Source: Gracilaria domingensis (lineage: Eukaryota > Rhodophyta > Florideophyceae > Gracilariales > Gracilariaceae). Taken from it: DNA of 64,000 nt. Made by a program: the position numbers and the translations under genes. This document shows positions 11,209-22,192 of this stretch, in pieces. Position 1 is the stretch's first letter. The number at the start of each line of letters is the position of its first letter. The stretch spans positions 35,916 to 99,915 of the forward strand of contig VCMS01000340.1 in assembly GCA_022539475.1 (NCBI GenBank). The letters run 5' to 3'. The notes below the pieces were generated by a model. It was not told the DNA's origin. It did not search any database and saw only the letters and a program-made list of their open reading frames with translations.

Positions 11209-12276
11209 TTAAAGGTTTTTAGGGGTATCACCTATACATTGTACATCTCTGAGCATGTCTTGCAACTTCGCGCGATGAGACGCTGGGACATGGTCCAGAT
11301 TCAACTTCTCTAATTCCTCAACAGGATTCGTCTGTTTTGTGCCAGGGGGTAGCGCTGATTTAACCGGAATGAGCGGTCGTCCGTGGTTCGCACTAACTAG
11401 GTTCACCTCTTCAGTAGCAACTGCTTCCGGTACGGCGGAGTTTCCCTTTCTGGAGAAATCCAACAAAACGGAGTTTTCAGGACGCACCTCCCCCTCCTTA
11501 GCTTCGGGCACACCGAGAACCTCGGACGTTGGGATTCTCGTCTGTACGAGTGCCTTCGGATGCGGCAGGACCGAACCCAGTACCTGGTGTTTGACTAGCC
11601 ACTGAGTGGTTTTGCCAAAGTTGGCAACCAGTACCTTGAAAGGTTGATCGGGCTCGATAGAAACAACACCATTAGCTAAAGCGAGCTGTCGCTGATCGTT
11701 TAACGATAAAGACGGTTGAACTAGTCGAATTCCATGTTGTTTGGAGACGCACTGCACCAACACCTGGGATTCCGGCCGGATTGAAACGGATTTCGCTATG
11801 CGAAGCTTTGTTGATTTCGGATCCACGTTTGGAACCTCTTGAGCCACAGATAATGGAACGCGCTTCCGGATTGCGCGCCTCAACGGCTTCCGAACGATCG
11901 GAATGGTTGTAACGTCTTCCATTTCCCCGTTTTTCGCCCTTGGGCGTATTGCTTCGACAAAGCGGTTGCAAAAATCACAACCGAGTATAACCGGTGCAGC
12001 GAGTGAATCGCAGACAACAAATTCAAGTTTCACCGCGTAGGTGCCAAGTCTCACTGTGAGAGTTAAGTAACCAACCGTGCGCAACGGGTTATTGCTGGCG
12101 TCAGCGATATCCAAGCCTGGACCATAGCGAACAGATTCCCGAAGTGCCGGGGGCACTAACGAAGAGTGAATGAGATTGGGCGCAGCGCCCGTGTCCAAGA
12201 CAGACAGTTGACGAACCATAAACTGGTGTGATAAGCCGAGGTCGGCGTAAACCTTATAATTCCTCTTGGCCATCAC
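11209..12276 (-). pseudogene. aspartic protease region of E2
   Basis: About 355 residues. The active-site triad context VLDTGAAPNLI lies near residue 28, with a hydrophobic strand and ILGCDF flap-side motif near residue 93, as in retropepsins of gypsy elements. The C-terminal part leads toward reverse transcriptase. It would cut the Gag-Pol polyprotein. Confidence 0.8.
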
Positions 12277-12683
12277 AAGGACTCTATCCGGGTTACGGAG
12301 ATTTTGGGACCGTACATACGGACGAGGGAGAACCGTTAGAAGCTATGAGTTCTCATCAGATTGAGCCATCTTCCTCGTAAAGATTTTAAGGAAAGCGACC
12401 TGGGAGCGAAGCGGCGGCGCCTCAGGCGTCTCCAACTTTGGCTCAGAAGACGCCCCTCTCGCAGGGGGAACTCTCAAGTTTTGTTTTTCTGGGCGGGGTT
12501 GGCCGGTGACGGCAAACTCTTTCCAGAGTGGGAAACAAGGATTCCCTGGTTCCGGGTTGGTCACAGCTACCTGTTTAGCCTGGTTCCGAGGTTCCTCAGT
12601 TCGAACGTTCTGTCTTGTAGCAGGATTGCCAAACTTGGCCCTTTGCTCTTCATAATTCTTACTCGGAACACGAGCACGGTCAG

Positions 12684-13709
12684 CTAGTGAAAAGGGCTCT
12701 CATACGACCCGATAATTTTCGGTAACTTCCGAGCGTGTAACATGCACATAGGTGCAATATGACCGGGTTGGTAACAAATATGACAGATGGTAGTTACCGA
12801 CTTACCGAAAGATCGATTACCATCTGGCTGTCGTTGCGGTTGCGCATTCACCCATCCTGGGCGTGAGAAACGGCTGCCGTTGGTCGCGTAAGCGAGTGGA
12901 GCGGCCTGTACCCGTGTTCCTCCCATATAGAGTGCGGGGTCACCTTCCGAGATCGGAGTCGATGACGACGGAATGTCAGAAGACCCGTACGAATCGGGAG
13001 CACTTCCAACGAAGTGGACGTTATCCAGATCCGGGTTCACGGAGTTTCCACGTTCCAAGGAAAGAGATGGGGATGACTCGTTGACGAGCAACGCCCTTGA
13101 GCGACGGGGTTTCGGCGGGCGCCAAGCATGGAGGACTTCGCCTTCATCCTGGGCGTACTGGACCAATTCCAGATACGTAATACTACGTTTCTCTTCGCGA
13201 TATCGCGCAACCAAAGCCTTGATAGAAGGGTCCAACCCGTCCACGAACATCGTGCATCTCTCCTGGGCAGAGCACACATTTCCACAGCGATGAAACGCTT
13301 TATTTAACCGAGTTGAGTAAACCGTTTCGGTCTCTTCAGTCTTCTGTTTAGTATCTCGCAGAGCAAGCGTCGCGTTGTGAATCGCGCTTCCTGTTGCATA
13401 GGATCTCAGGAGGTATTGGACAGCTTCCGGCCAACAACTGACACCTCCCTCAGATGCACGGGACGACCCTCGGACCGAGTTAAACTGATCTTCAGCCATC
13501 CTTGACAGAAAATAGGGTAAAGCGAGAAACGCTTGCGCCTCGTTCATACCGTGAATGTCGGCTTCCTGCACAAAGCGGGCCAGGAAGTCCAGTACCCGAA
13601 TTGGATCTTCGCCATCAAATTTCTTCGTAAAGACGATATTCAGTCTTCTGATGTGATTCTTCACCTTACCGGTGCTTCGCGAGGTGCGACTTGACGATGA
13701 ATCGTCCAA
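12684..13709 (-). pseudogene. gag capsid/nucleocapsid part of E2
   Basis: About 341 residues. A capsid-like helical region (residues about 20-180) resembles retrotransposon gag. A CCHC zinc knuckle, CHICYQPGHIAPMC, lies near the C-terminus and would bind genomic RNA. Order and strand place it between the N-terminal gag part and the protease. Confidence 0.8.
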
Positions 13710-13739
13710 TCGGTAATAAAGATACGATAACAGCTTCCT

Positions 13740-14615
13740 CTAGAGAAGATTCGTTGGTTTCAACTCCTTGAGTCCAAGATGACGTCTACCTTTCTCGCGA
13801 GAGCGAATCACTCCTTGAGTGGCATATGTCACCTGCGACTTCGTTCCGCAGGATCGACTCCCATATCGTTCTCGGTCTTCCTCACTGTCCGAAGAAGTGG
13901 ATGAAGTAGATTTCGCAGAGCGAACGCTAGAATTGGAACTAGACGAATCCAAGTCGTAACGGAGTTCCTTTTTGCATCGTCGATTTCCATGATACGGAGA
14001 CTGGCGTTCCGAGAGCTTAGAAGCTTCTTCCTTAGCATTCTTCGCAACAGATGCGTTATCCATCCGGATGATCTCTTCGACAGTAGACAACCGAGTGGTT
14101 AGGCGATCGATTTCAGTTTGATGCTCCTGAATAGAGGAATGGTAAGCTTGAACAAAAGCGGCTGGTGCACCCAGACTTTCTAAAGTGGAATTCACGTCTT
14201 GACGTAAGACACGAATGTCATTGGTCAGAACTCCGATTTCAGCTTGGTCAAGCTTCCGTCTGAGATACTGCAGATCCTCGAACAACGAGTTTTGCGCGAG
14301 CTGACTGACACGCAGTTGAGCCTCGACGTACAAGGATCCAGAGGTTTTAACCCCATTGTCTGGTCTTTCCGTGGCCGGAGTACCCGTAACGGGCGGAGCT
14401 CCTGCCGCAGAAGCGGCTCTCGGACCCGACGTGACTGACGAAGCTCTCCAGGGTTCCGGGACCTTTTCATTGTCAGGCGACCTTGCAGGTACGGAGGCGC
14501 GAGAACGCGGGGGCCCAGGCGGAGGCACACCAACATCTCTGGCCACACCGTTTCGAGAGTTCGGCCCAGGTGGCGCCATACAGGGCCACGGTGTACCAAA
14601 CAGCGGTAAGATCAA
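13740..14615 (-). pseudogene. gag N-terminal part of E2, coiled coil
   Basis: About 291 residues: a Pro/Ala-rich start, a long helical, probably coiled-coil segment (residues about 95-200, including TRLSTVEEIIR), then a Ser/Asp/Glu-rich tail. A matching helical segment (RLETVEQIII) lies in E3, so this layout is a family feature. It is the first coding part after the primer site. Confidence 0.7.
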
Positions 14616-14775
14616 ATTAACAACGAGAGGTCTCGATACTCCAAAGAGTAAGTAACGAACAACAAATGAAACACTCTAGAGAGTCCACTGTTCCACATTA
14701 GCTTCCCAAAAACAAATTAATCACTAATGTTGAGACTCCTCGACAAGAACGAAAACGACAGAAAGAATCCAACCC

Positions 14776-14794
14776 GTTCTAGGTCGGGAGACCA
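14776..14794 (-). promoter_or_regulatory. primer binding site of E2
   Basis: On the - strand, two bases after the 5' LTR, the sequence reads TGGTCTCCCGACCTAGAAC. A primer tRNA ending GGGAGACCA would pair here. E3 has nearly the same site at 19614. The tRNA identity is not determined. Confidence 0.75.
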
Positions 14795-14796
14795 CT

Positions 14797-15777
14797 TGTA
14801 GAGCAAAACCCCAGCGATGGGATCGTCTCTCAAGGCGTTCGAGTCCTTGCCCTCTAGACAAGGTGAAATCAGTGATGAGCCCTCCGAACATGGATAGTGC
14901 GGGTGTAAGACCGCCCGTGGTACGGGATATACCTACGGAGGTTGATGCCTGAACGGGCCTGATCCAGGAATCCGGCGAAAAGCGACGGAATGATTGAAGA
15001 GGAAGGTACCGTAGAGCGGTGTAAACCCTAGGCAAAAGGGGGAAAAGGAAGGGAAATCAAAGGAGAAAAAGAGAGGAATCCCGCGGCGGGACGTGCGGCA
15101 AGCGGCAACAGATCCGGCGCCGGGAGACGACGATGTGTATCAAGCCTACGCGGCACAACTCTATACAGAGACGGAAACGATACCAATTGCGGTGAAAGCA
15201 GTACAACTGCACAGTAAAAGAAACAGAAAGTCCGAAGACACGGAATAAATAAGCCCGAAGGCAAGGCCACAATGATCAGTATTGCCTGAATGATCCCGAG
15301 GGATGAATCCAATCCGTACCGTACGCGGTGACCCTCCTGAGGGAGTTGTACACTTCGCGCAGGCGAACTTGGTTCAGAGCCGAACTCGTTTACGCTTTAC
15401 TGAAGGAGGAGGTCACCGGGAGGCCACCTCTTATATCGTAACCGATAAATTAGTTAAACTAAATTAAATAATCTAGTGCACACCTAAGCAGGTCCATACA
15501 CGTGGTGCCCGTGACAACCCGCGTCAGCGGCCAGTAAAATATCCGACAATCATAATAAGACATGTGTGAGCACACCCATTCCTACACACGCGTACACGCG
15601 ACCAATACTCATCTGCGCGACGTCATGGCCGACCCCTCAGGGTGCCATACCTCAATACTGCTAAAAAGTATCCCATCCGTGGGCCAATACTGATACCTTC
15701 CGAGTCCCCGGAATCATCCTTACCAGGGGTTTATGAAATCCTTCCCCGTCTACCGGGCGAGCACGTTATGCTCTACA
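14797..15777 (-). repeat. 5' LTR of E2 (981 bp)
   Basis: Same length and termini as the LTR at 3638-4618, and about 97.5% identical by eye. It would hold the element's promoter. Confidence 0.9.
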
Positions 15778-15782
15778 TCATC

Positions 15783-16527
15783 TATGAGGATTATGGCCCG
15801 TCTCTGCCATAATACCAGTTCAAGGGTTTCTGTGGTGTACACCAATATATGAATAGTAGAAACTTGTGGTTTCCATCTAGATTTATTGAACACTTGAGAA
15901 ACTGCGGAGCTGATGTGAGATTCATCACTACAAGTGGGCGGTTGCCACACTTAGTGGATGTTTAGTTAATATTATTTATTACTTTAGGGAGAGCACTACA
16001 TAACGCACCGGCCTTGCCGCCGTTGCGTCCACTGAAGTTGCCCAGTCGGATTGAACCTACTTCAGGACCTCCGCTCTACTCTTTCTCGCCTTCGGCGGTG
16101 CACAATTCCTTATCAGACGAACGTCCCGTTGCAACGGTCCGGGTATCCACCCCGGGTCTCCCAAGAAACCCAATTGTTAGAATGTTCACCGCTTTTGTCG
16201 CGTTCCGACCCTGTATAGGGATACCCCGGCTGTACGCCATATCCCTTTGCAGATCTTTTTCTTGAGGCCACTCCACTCGCGTTGGCGCCTCTCCCCTTTC
16301 TCCCTCTTTACCCACTTCGTAATACCGATTCTCTAGAAAGACACATCCCACACAAGTCGGCTGCTCTCTTGTTCAACTCTCTACTCTCTGTCGTGACGGT
16401 TTGGCTCCGGTCTTACACCCGGGTCGTTGCGCTATTTCAAAGAGGCTCTGTTCTCTGGGTTTGCCTCCGTAGAGGAAGATCCCGAACGTTTTCGTTGTGT
16501 TTTACTGCTTGCAGGCATTGAACTACA
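15783..16527 (+). repeat. solo LTR A, right piece
   Basis: Continuation of the LTR begun at 3620, and the inverted counterpart of LTR B (17927-18688). It ends CATTGAACTACA. The bases flanking the whole LTR are CGTAA (left) and CCTAA (right), a possible duplication with one mismatch. The TCTTACACCCGG block shared by the gypsy LTRs here is present near 16412. Confidence 0.75.
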
Positions 16528-16856
16528 CCTAAGTAGGTCTCAACTAACTATTTATACGTGTTGCACACCCGCAGGGGTTCGTTAACATGGCTAGCCTACT
16601 CTCAGGCACCTCAGGTGCAGGTGCACCACCGATCCTCCCATACTTTGCATACACATTCGTTTCGTACACGCGTCCAGCTAGCGGTAACAGCCAGCAATGC
16701 AACTCCTGGTTACAGGTATAATGTCCGGGAAAGCCATCCAAAAGTAACCGCAAAAATTGAGTCCCACTCGTACGATAGTGCATCCTCCTATACTCACCCC
16801 TGCTTTTATGAGGAGCATCATCTCGATTATCACGCGGTTTTGCGTTGCTCTACAAG
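16528..16856 (-). repeat. possible old gypsy LTR tail
   Basis: It starts with a block like the E2 LTR (ACACCTAAGTAGGTC against CACACCTAAGCAGGTC) and ends GTTTTGCGTTGCTCTACA, which resembles the E2 LTR terminus. LTR A may have landed in this older LTR. The middle is too diverged to be certain. Confidence 0.35.
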
Positions 16857-16949
16857 TTGCGGTACTCGCCCAAAATAATTCTCTACAATAATACCACTAG
16901 AACTAATTTTCCGATTTGCGCGCTGTTCCTCCTGTGTTAGATGTCCTCT

Positions 16950-17003
16950 TATCGGCCTCCTCTTTGGCATAACTGCGCCGTTATGCCAAAGAGGAGGCCG
17001 ATA
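16950..17003. repeat. hairpin with 24-bp perfect arms
   Basis: Arms 16950-16973 and 16980-17003 are exact reverse complements around a 6-base loop (TGCGCC). They lie in otherwise unassigned DNA between LTR relics. A transcribed copy would fold into a stable hairpin. Confidence 0.9.
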
Positions 17004-17085
17004 GCTGCTCTTATGTGCTCTGGTGCAGCCGCATTACCCTTGTCCATCAATATTCCCCACTGCTTAGGATACTAATCTTGCATAT

Positions 17086-17905
17086 TGTAGAGCAACTCGT
17101 TTCGCGGAAATTTGTCACTTATGCGATTCATACTAATTATCCGGTACGGAGGTGAGATAAAGCTCTTCATGAGTTGCACGTGTATTTGCAAATAACTTGG
17201 GAATGATCACAATGGAAATTCGTCACGGTCATGTACGCAGCATTGCTGGATTCTTCACACACGTGTAGTGCTTGCCACACCTATTCGTAGGGAAACTTAG
17301 TATTATTTCTAATATTCTAGATAGTTAGAATATTTTTCTAATTTTCACGCTGACAGTAGGGTCGGCCACCCTACTTAGGTAGGTGAGCTCGACCAACACT
17401 GGGAAAGTAAACGCACCAAGCAAGTGTTGGCTCTGACTCAGGAACCCCTGGTGCGTGATAACCTCTTCGCGGAGAGTCACTATCTGATGAGGGACCGGTT
17501 ATCCACTTTGTGGAGCTTTCCGCCACTACTGTGTGTATTGTTTCACTTGTTTCTTTTGTTTTTGTCACTGTTTAACAGGTGCGCACGACCCGTGTGCCGG
17601 TGTTTCTTTTTGCCCCGTCTTGTTGATCTGGTGACTCGTCCCGCTCGCCCCGGCCCGTGCCACATCTGTGTGTGTCTGTCTGTCTCGTGACATCTCACAC
17701 CCGGCATTGCCGTTGTCTACACAACACCCCCGACTTCTAGGCCGACCCTTTTGAGCTCCCTACGCCCGTCATGACGATTTCGTCTCCGCTTTCACTCGAC
17801 TCGTCGCACCATTCCTGGGAGCGCTCTATTCGCTGTGCTCACCTCTTCGAGGGAAGGTCCCGAACGCCTTTCCTTCCTTCTCCCTTTGCAGTGTTTTGCA
17901 CCACA
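17086..17905 (+). repeat. solo LTR C (820 bp)
   Basis: Starts TGTAGAGCAA, ends TTTTGCACCACA. It shares the GGGAAAGTAAACG and TAACAGGT blocks with the E1 LTR. Flanks are CATAT and AATAT, a 5-bp duplication with one mismatch. No internal region adjoins it, so it is a solo LTR. Confidence 0.65.
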
Positions 17906-17926
17906 AATATGTCCAGCATCAATAAT

Positions 17927-18688
17927 TGTAGTGCAATGCCTGCAAGCAGTAAAACACCACGAAGACGTTCGGGATCTCTCTCTACGCAGGGCAACCCATG
18001 GAACAGTCCCTCTCTGGAATGACGCACGGGCCGGGTGTGAGACCGGGGCCAAACAGTCACGAAGGAGCGTAGAGAGCTGGACAAGAAATCAGACCACGTG
18101 TGTGAGGTGTACCTCTCTATAGGATCGGTACCACAAAGCGGGGGAGGAAAGGAAAAGGGAAGACGCACCCACGCGGGTGAAGTGGCCTCAGCAAAATGGG
18201 GCAGAAAGGTACAAAGTACAGCCGGGTGTTCCCTCTACACGGTCGAAACGCGACGAAAGCGGTTAACACTCCCACGATTGGGTTTCTTAAGGGACGCAGG
18301 GTGGATTTCCCAACCGTTGCAACGGGGTGTCCCTCCGATGAGAAGTTGTGCAGCGCCGAAGTCGAGAATGGCTAGGGCCGAGATCCTTAAGGTAGGATCA
18401 CCCTGGTTGGGGAATTTTAATGGGCGCGACGGCGACGACCCCGGCGGGCTAAATAGTGCGCTCCCTAAAATTAAGAAATAATATTATCTAAAACACCCAC
18501 TAAAGGTGGCAAACGCCCACGTGTAGTGGGCACCCTCCAATCAGCTCCACCGTGTTCCACGTGTCCGAACCATCTCGATGGCAACCACTAGTTATTACTA
18601 GTCATATATTGGTGGTACCAGGCAAACCCGTGAACGAGAATTATGACTAAGTCCAGCCGAAATTCTCATAGATGAGCGTTGCATTACA
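17927..18688 (-). repeat. solo LTR B (762 bp)
   Basis: Same family as LTR A in inverted orientation. On the - strand it starts TGTAATGCAACG and ends GGCATTGCACTACA. Flanks ATAAT and ATGAT differ at one base. Confidence 0.7.
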
Positions 18689-18771
18689 ATGATATAACTA
18701 CTGCCTCTATCGTCCCGTTTTTCCAACGCTATTTTGTGAGATTGAATATTAGAATAGAATATATTCCAATC

Positions 18772-19610
18772 TGTAGAGCAAAACGCTTTTGTTGGGGATG
18801 CACTTAGGTGCTTTTCATATTTCGTTGATCGGTTACCGGCTTCGACACCTCATGTTATGAGAGGCTACTGCAGCAATGGCCCTGTTTTGGGATATGCCTA
18901 GTAAGGGTAGTGTTTCTGCGCAAGTGTGCTTGTTTGGCGCGATGAGGTGTGCGCCGAGGTTTCACACGTGTGGAGTGTTGGCCGGCAGCGCCGGATATTT
19001 AGATATTTTAGCTTGATATTTTTAAGTGCCATTTAAAGTGGCGGCACTTGCCGCCACTGCACGGGAAGTAAACATCAGGGAGGCCTTTGGCTCTAGCTTT
19101 TTGCCGCGTACGAACGGTTCTTCGTCCCTAATCAGGCTATACCGCAGCATCCCGGGAGGCGCTATCCACCTCTACCGCTGAGAAGTCCTAGACCGTCGTT
19201 ACAGGACCTTTCCATCGTTATACTGTTATTATTGCGGTTGTACGGCTCTTTTCGCTCTGCCCTGTTATACAGGTTTGGCCCATATTGTCCGGGAATATAT
19301 CCTGATCCTGCGAGTCAGTGCAACGCTGCGCGGCTCGTGTGCCGCCCGTTTTTGCCCAACACCGTTGGCATGGATACCCCCTCACACTGTAGCTCACCAC
19401 AACCATCCGGATCTAGTGCCGGTTCTATTCCACTTTACCTCCGACTGCACGCCCAGGACGGGAGTGCCCAGATTCACACCCGGCTGGTGTCACACCTATC
19501 GAAGGGTTCTACCACTGTCCCTACCCATATAGGGAGCAGGACTTGAACACCGTTGTCGGTGCTTTTCCGCGCTGCGGCTGTTGTTTTCTCGCATGTGGGC
19601 TCGCACTATA
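18772..19610 (+). repeat. 5' LTR of E3 (about 839 bp)
   Basis: Starts TGTAGAGCAAAACGC. It contains the GGGAAGTAAAC block and TATACAGGT near 19268 shared with other gypsy LTRs here. The right end is inferred from the primer site that follows and is less certain. Confidence 0.6.
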
Positions 19611-19613
19611 AAC

Positions 19614-19632
19614 TGGTCTCCCGACTTAGAAT
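19614..19632 (+). promoter_or_regulatory. primer binding site of E3
   Basis: TGGTCTCCCGACTTAGAAT matches the E2 primer site except for one or two bases, so both elements appear to use the same tRNA. Confidence 0.7.
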
Positions 19633-19773
19633 CGGCTTGACTCGCCAACTCTAGTTGGAATTGTTTCGGTTGTTGGAGCCCAAGTTTTTAGGAACATCCG
19701 CTTATACGGTTCCTTCTATTGTCCGTTTTCGAAAGTCTATCTGATTTCCAATTGGCCGACTGTAACGGTGTAC

Positions 19774-20430
19774 GATGTCGTCCCGTCCCAAGAGTAGCGC
19801 TCCACCTGCTGCTTCGGTGCCGGGTTCGTCTCGTTTGCCAGCAAGTCTGCCTCCGTTGCCGAAGGACACGCTCGAGCTTTCTGGTAATGGCGATCCGAAA
19901 CCGGCTTTTTGAGGACTCCGTTCGGCTACCGGAACCCCATCCACTCGTGGGCTAACTGAAACCGCACCTGCGGCCAGTTCTGCACAGCAGCGGTCGATGT
20001 TAAGTCGTCGCGGTCCGACGAGTGCACCCTCCATGAGTTAGAGACTCAGGTTCACATTCTGTAGAAGTCCCAAGTGGGCCTCATCATATCACGAAGCTCC
20101 GGAAACGGCTTGATGAAGCAGGTGTCTGGGATGTTTCGAGCGAAGTCCGTGTACTACGGTCTGTCAACCACATCATTGAAAACCGAAAGGCGTCGTCTGC
20201 TCTGCATGAACAGGCCTCTGCACGCCTGAATCGCCTGGCTATCCGTCTAGAGACGGTGGAGCAAATCATCATCTCTGGTGCTATTGCGCCCGGACCCCCG
20301 GTTTCCGAAGGTTTTCGGCACTTGCACCGCTCCCGGAGCCGCCCGGTTAAGAAGAAGAGGGTCAACTTGTCATCGCATTCGTCTTCTTCGTCCTGTTCAG
20401 AAGAGGAAGCCCAGGAATTGAAATCTTGAA
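19774..20430 (+). pseudogene. gag N-terminal fragment of E3
   Basis: A Pro/Ser-rich start and a helical segment with RLETVEQIII, then a Ser/Glu-rich tail, parallel the E2 gag N-terminus in order and composition. Broken. Confidence 0.6.
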
Positions 20431-20569
20431 GCGTGAATGTCAGGGAAACACTATCGTCACCAGGACCACCTGGCGTACAGAACGCACTGTGGTTAGGACG
20501 AAAGCCGACTAGGAATGACGCCCACAACGAGAACACTAACAATGATACCTCAAAAGAGAACGCACTAGC

Positions 20570-20790
20570 CAAACCACGCGCCGAGCGCCGTGTCCTTCAC
20601 ACGGAATATGTTTTAGACCGTCCGATCCCTCACGGCTACGCCTGTGATGAAAAGCTACTGTATAGAGTCCGTTGGTAGACCTATGTGTCATCGGAGGACA
20701 GAAAAGAGCCTATCGAGCACTTACCTCGCTCTAAGATTTTACAGTACCACCGTGGAACACGGACGCCGATACCGGCTACGCTAGACAAGG
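20570..20790 (+). pseudogene. chromodomain fragment of E3
   Basis: TEYVLDRPIPHG is followed by LLYRVRW and then EHLPRSKILQYHRG, the same chromodomain order as in E2. It lies about 140 bp after the gag fragment, with the whole pol core missing between them. Confidence 0.65.
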
Positions 20791-20799
20791 CCCAAATGG

Positions 20800-22192
20800 G
20801 TTGTCCACCCACGTCAATGATCCCAGCCGTCATAAAAAGAGACTAGACTGCCTACCGCGGACGCTACTGAAGAGCAAAAACATTGCCGCACATGCGGATG
20901 CCACGCTACAGTGGATAAGAATACTACGAAGAAGAAGCCAGGAAACTGGAGAAAGACGACTAGCTACACCCGCATTCTGCGGTCAGTCCCAATCGATGGG
21001 CTAATCGCAACAGCCTCGACCTAGTTATTGCCCACTGAGAAGGGGGAGAGCAAGAAGACGAAAATTATGAGCCAAGCCAGCAACGCTGGAGAAGTCTACC
21101 AGCGACTATGGAGATTTCCCCTCATCATTGGGGTCTACTACAGACTATCTTAGCCTGTCAGAGATTCCGAGCCGGAACGTTAAGCGCCGGATGGCCCAGC
21201 ACCTGAGATGCTTCCACTACCGGGGGCTCCGGAGAAGCGCTGTGACGCTATGGTTGAATCGAAGATGGTTATTCATTGAACCGACCCGTTGCACACGACG
21301 TGCCAGTGTCTCAGTCGACAACGTCGGCAATCCTGGGTTGCGTTTGTGCTCAAATTTTAGGTTGCACTAATCCCAGGAGTTCAAAGGGAGAATAGAACAA
21401 CCGACAAGTTCTCAGCTACCCACTGGTATCCTCGCCCCCAGTGATACCGACCGAGCCTCACCAAAAGTCGGTGTTTGGCTCTCGGTTTCGCTTGTTTTAC
21501 TTGCATAGCTGTTCTATGCATCTGAGATGGTTCGTTCTCATACTTTCAGTTCCTAACTAGTACACTTTGTCTTCCATGAATGAATATGATTGTTTTTCTT
21601 AACAGGTAAGTGCCCTGGATACTTCACACTGTTCGAAAGTGGACTCATCTTAATGGAAAGCTTTATACGGATACTTGCTTGCCCTAACGTAATCGACCTA
21701 AGAACGAATATCAATACCATTTCTTCTCTCACAGTTTTTTGTTTCCCACTGGGTTTCTTTTCTTTCTGTGATTGAAGTTTTTAACGGTTGGAATTTCATT
21801 CTCTGTCATTAGTTCTTTGTATAGAACGAAGAATTGCCGTTGTTACAGAACCACATGTCTTATACTGACATGGTTTGGGATGGGAATATGACAAGCGAGT
21901 GTCATAAACTCAAGCGAATTTGCGTAGGGCGTCTGCGGCATAAGACGAGCAACTGTCGTGCGCAGGGCGCCCCAATTGGGCGAAAGAAATAGTCCGCAGC
22001 GCCGCGGACTTTACCAAAACTAGGACATCACAAACGTTCTGTGAGAAGCACGACGCTTCTCTTGTTCTGGATGTGCGTAGGTAGTGGAATAATTGCTTGT
22101 AATTCCGACTCGTTGGTCACAATATCAGGGATGGCCACTCTCACGCCTCGAAGGAAGTCGCGAATCACCGACGCTCGCCGAGTGAGACTGAC
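20800..22192. other. unassigned DNA after E3
   Basis: No convincing gene. A purine-rich stretch near 21040-21080 could be a polypurine tract. At 21380-21620 there are weak echoes of gypsy LTR blocks (AACAACCGA, TTAACAGGT), so a very diverged 3' LTR of E3 may lie here. Nothing is recognised at 21780-22190. Confidence 0.4.

Larger units (their letters stand above)
3638..15777 (-). mobile_element. E2: full-length Ty3/gypsy chromovirus, 12.1 kb
   Basis: A structurally complete LTR retrotransposon. Read on the - strand it has a 5' LTR (15777-14797), primer binding site (14794-14776), gag (14615-12684), protease (12276-11209), reverse transcriptase (11061-10228), RNase H and integrase (about 10190-8256), a spacer region, chromodomain (7174-6941), an antisense gene (4699-6462, + strand), polypurine tract and 3' LTR (4618-3638). 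It is flanked by TCATC. The LTRs are both 981 bp and differ at about 25 sites by eye (about 2.5%), so the insertion is fairly recent on this genome's scale. The coding region is broken, with roughly six to ten breaks. The domain order RT-RH-INT-chromodomain identifies the chromovirus branch of Ty3/gypsy. Confidence 0.9.
18772..21100 (+). mobile_element. E3: internally deleted chromovirus
   Basis: A 5' LTR (18772-19610), a primer site, an N-terminal gag piece and a chromodomain piece are present, but protease, reverse transcriptase and integrase are all absent. The copy is a broken remnant with several breaks. I could not define its 3' LTR; the right end is approximate. Confidence 0.65.

Noticed and set aside
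19612-19660. tRNA-like sequence after the E3 LTR
   Set aside because: Only the primer-site match is present; no cloverleaf can be drawn.
20084-20572. 162-codon - strand frame
   Set aside because: Opposite to the E3 gag fragment, whose helical motif matches E2; the - strand frame matches nothing.
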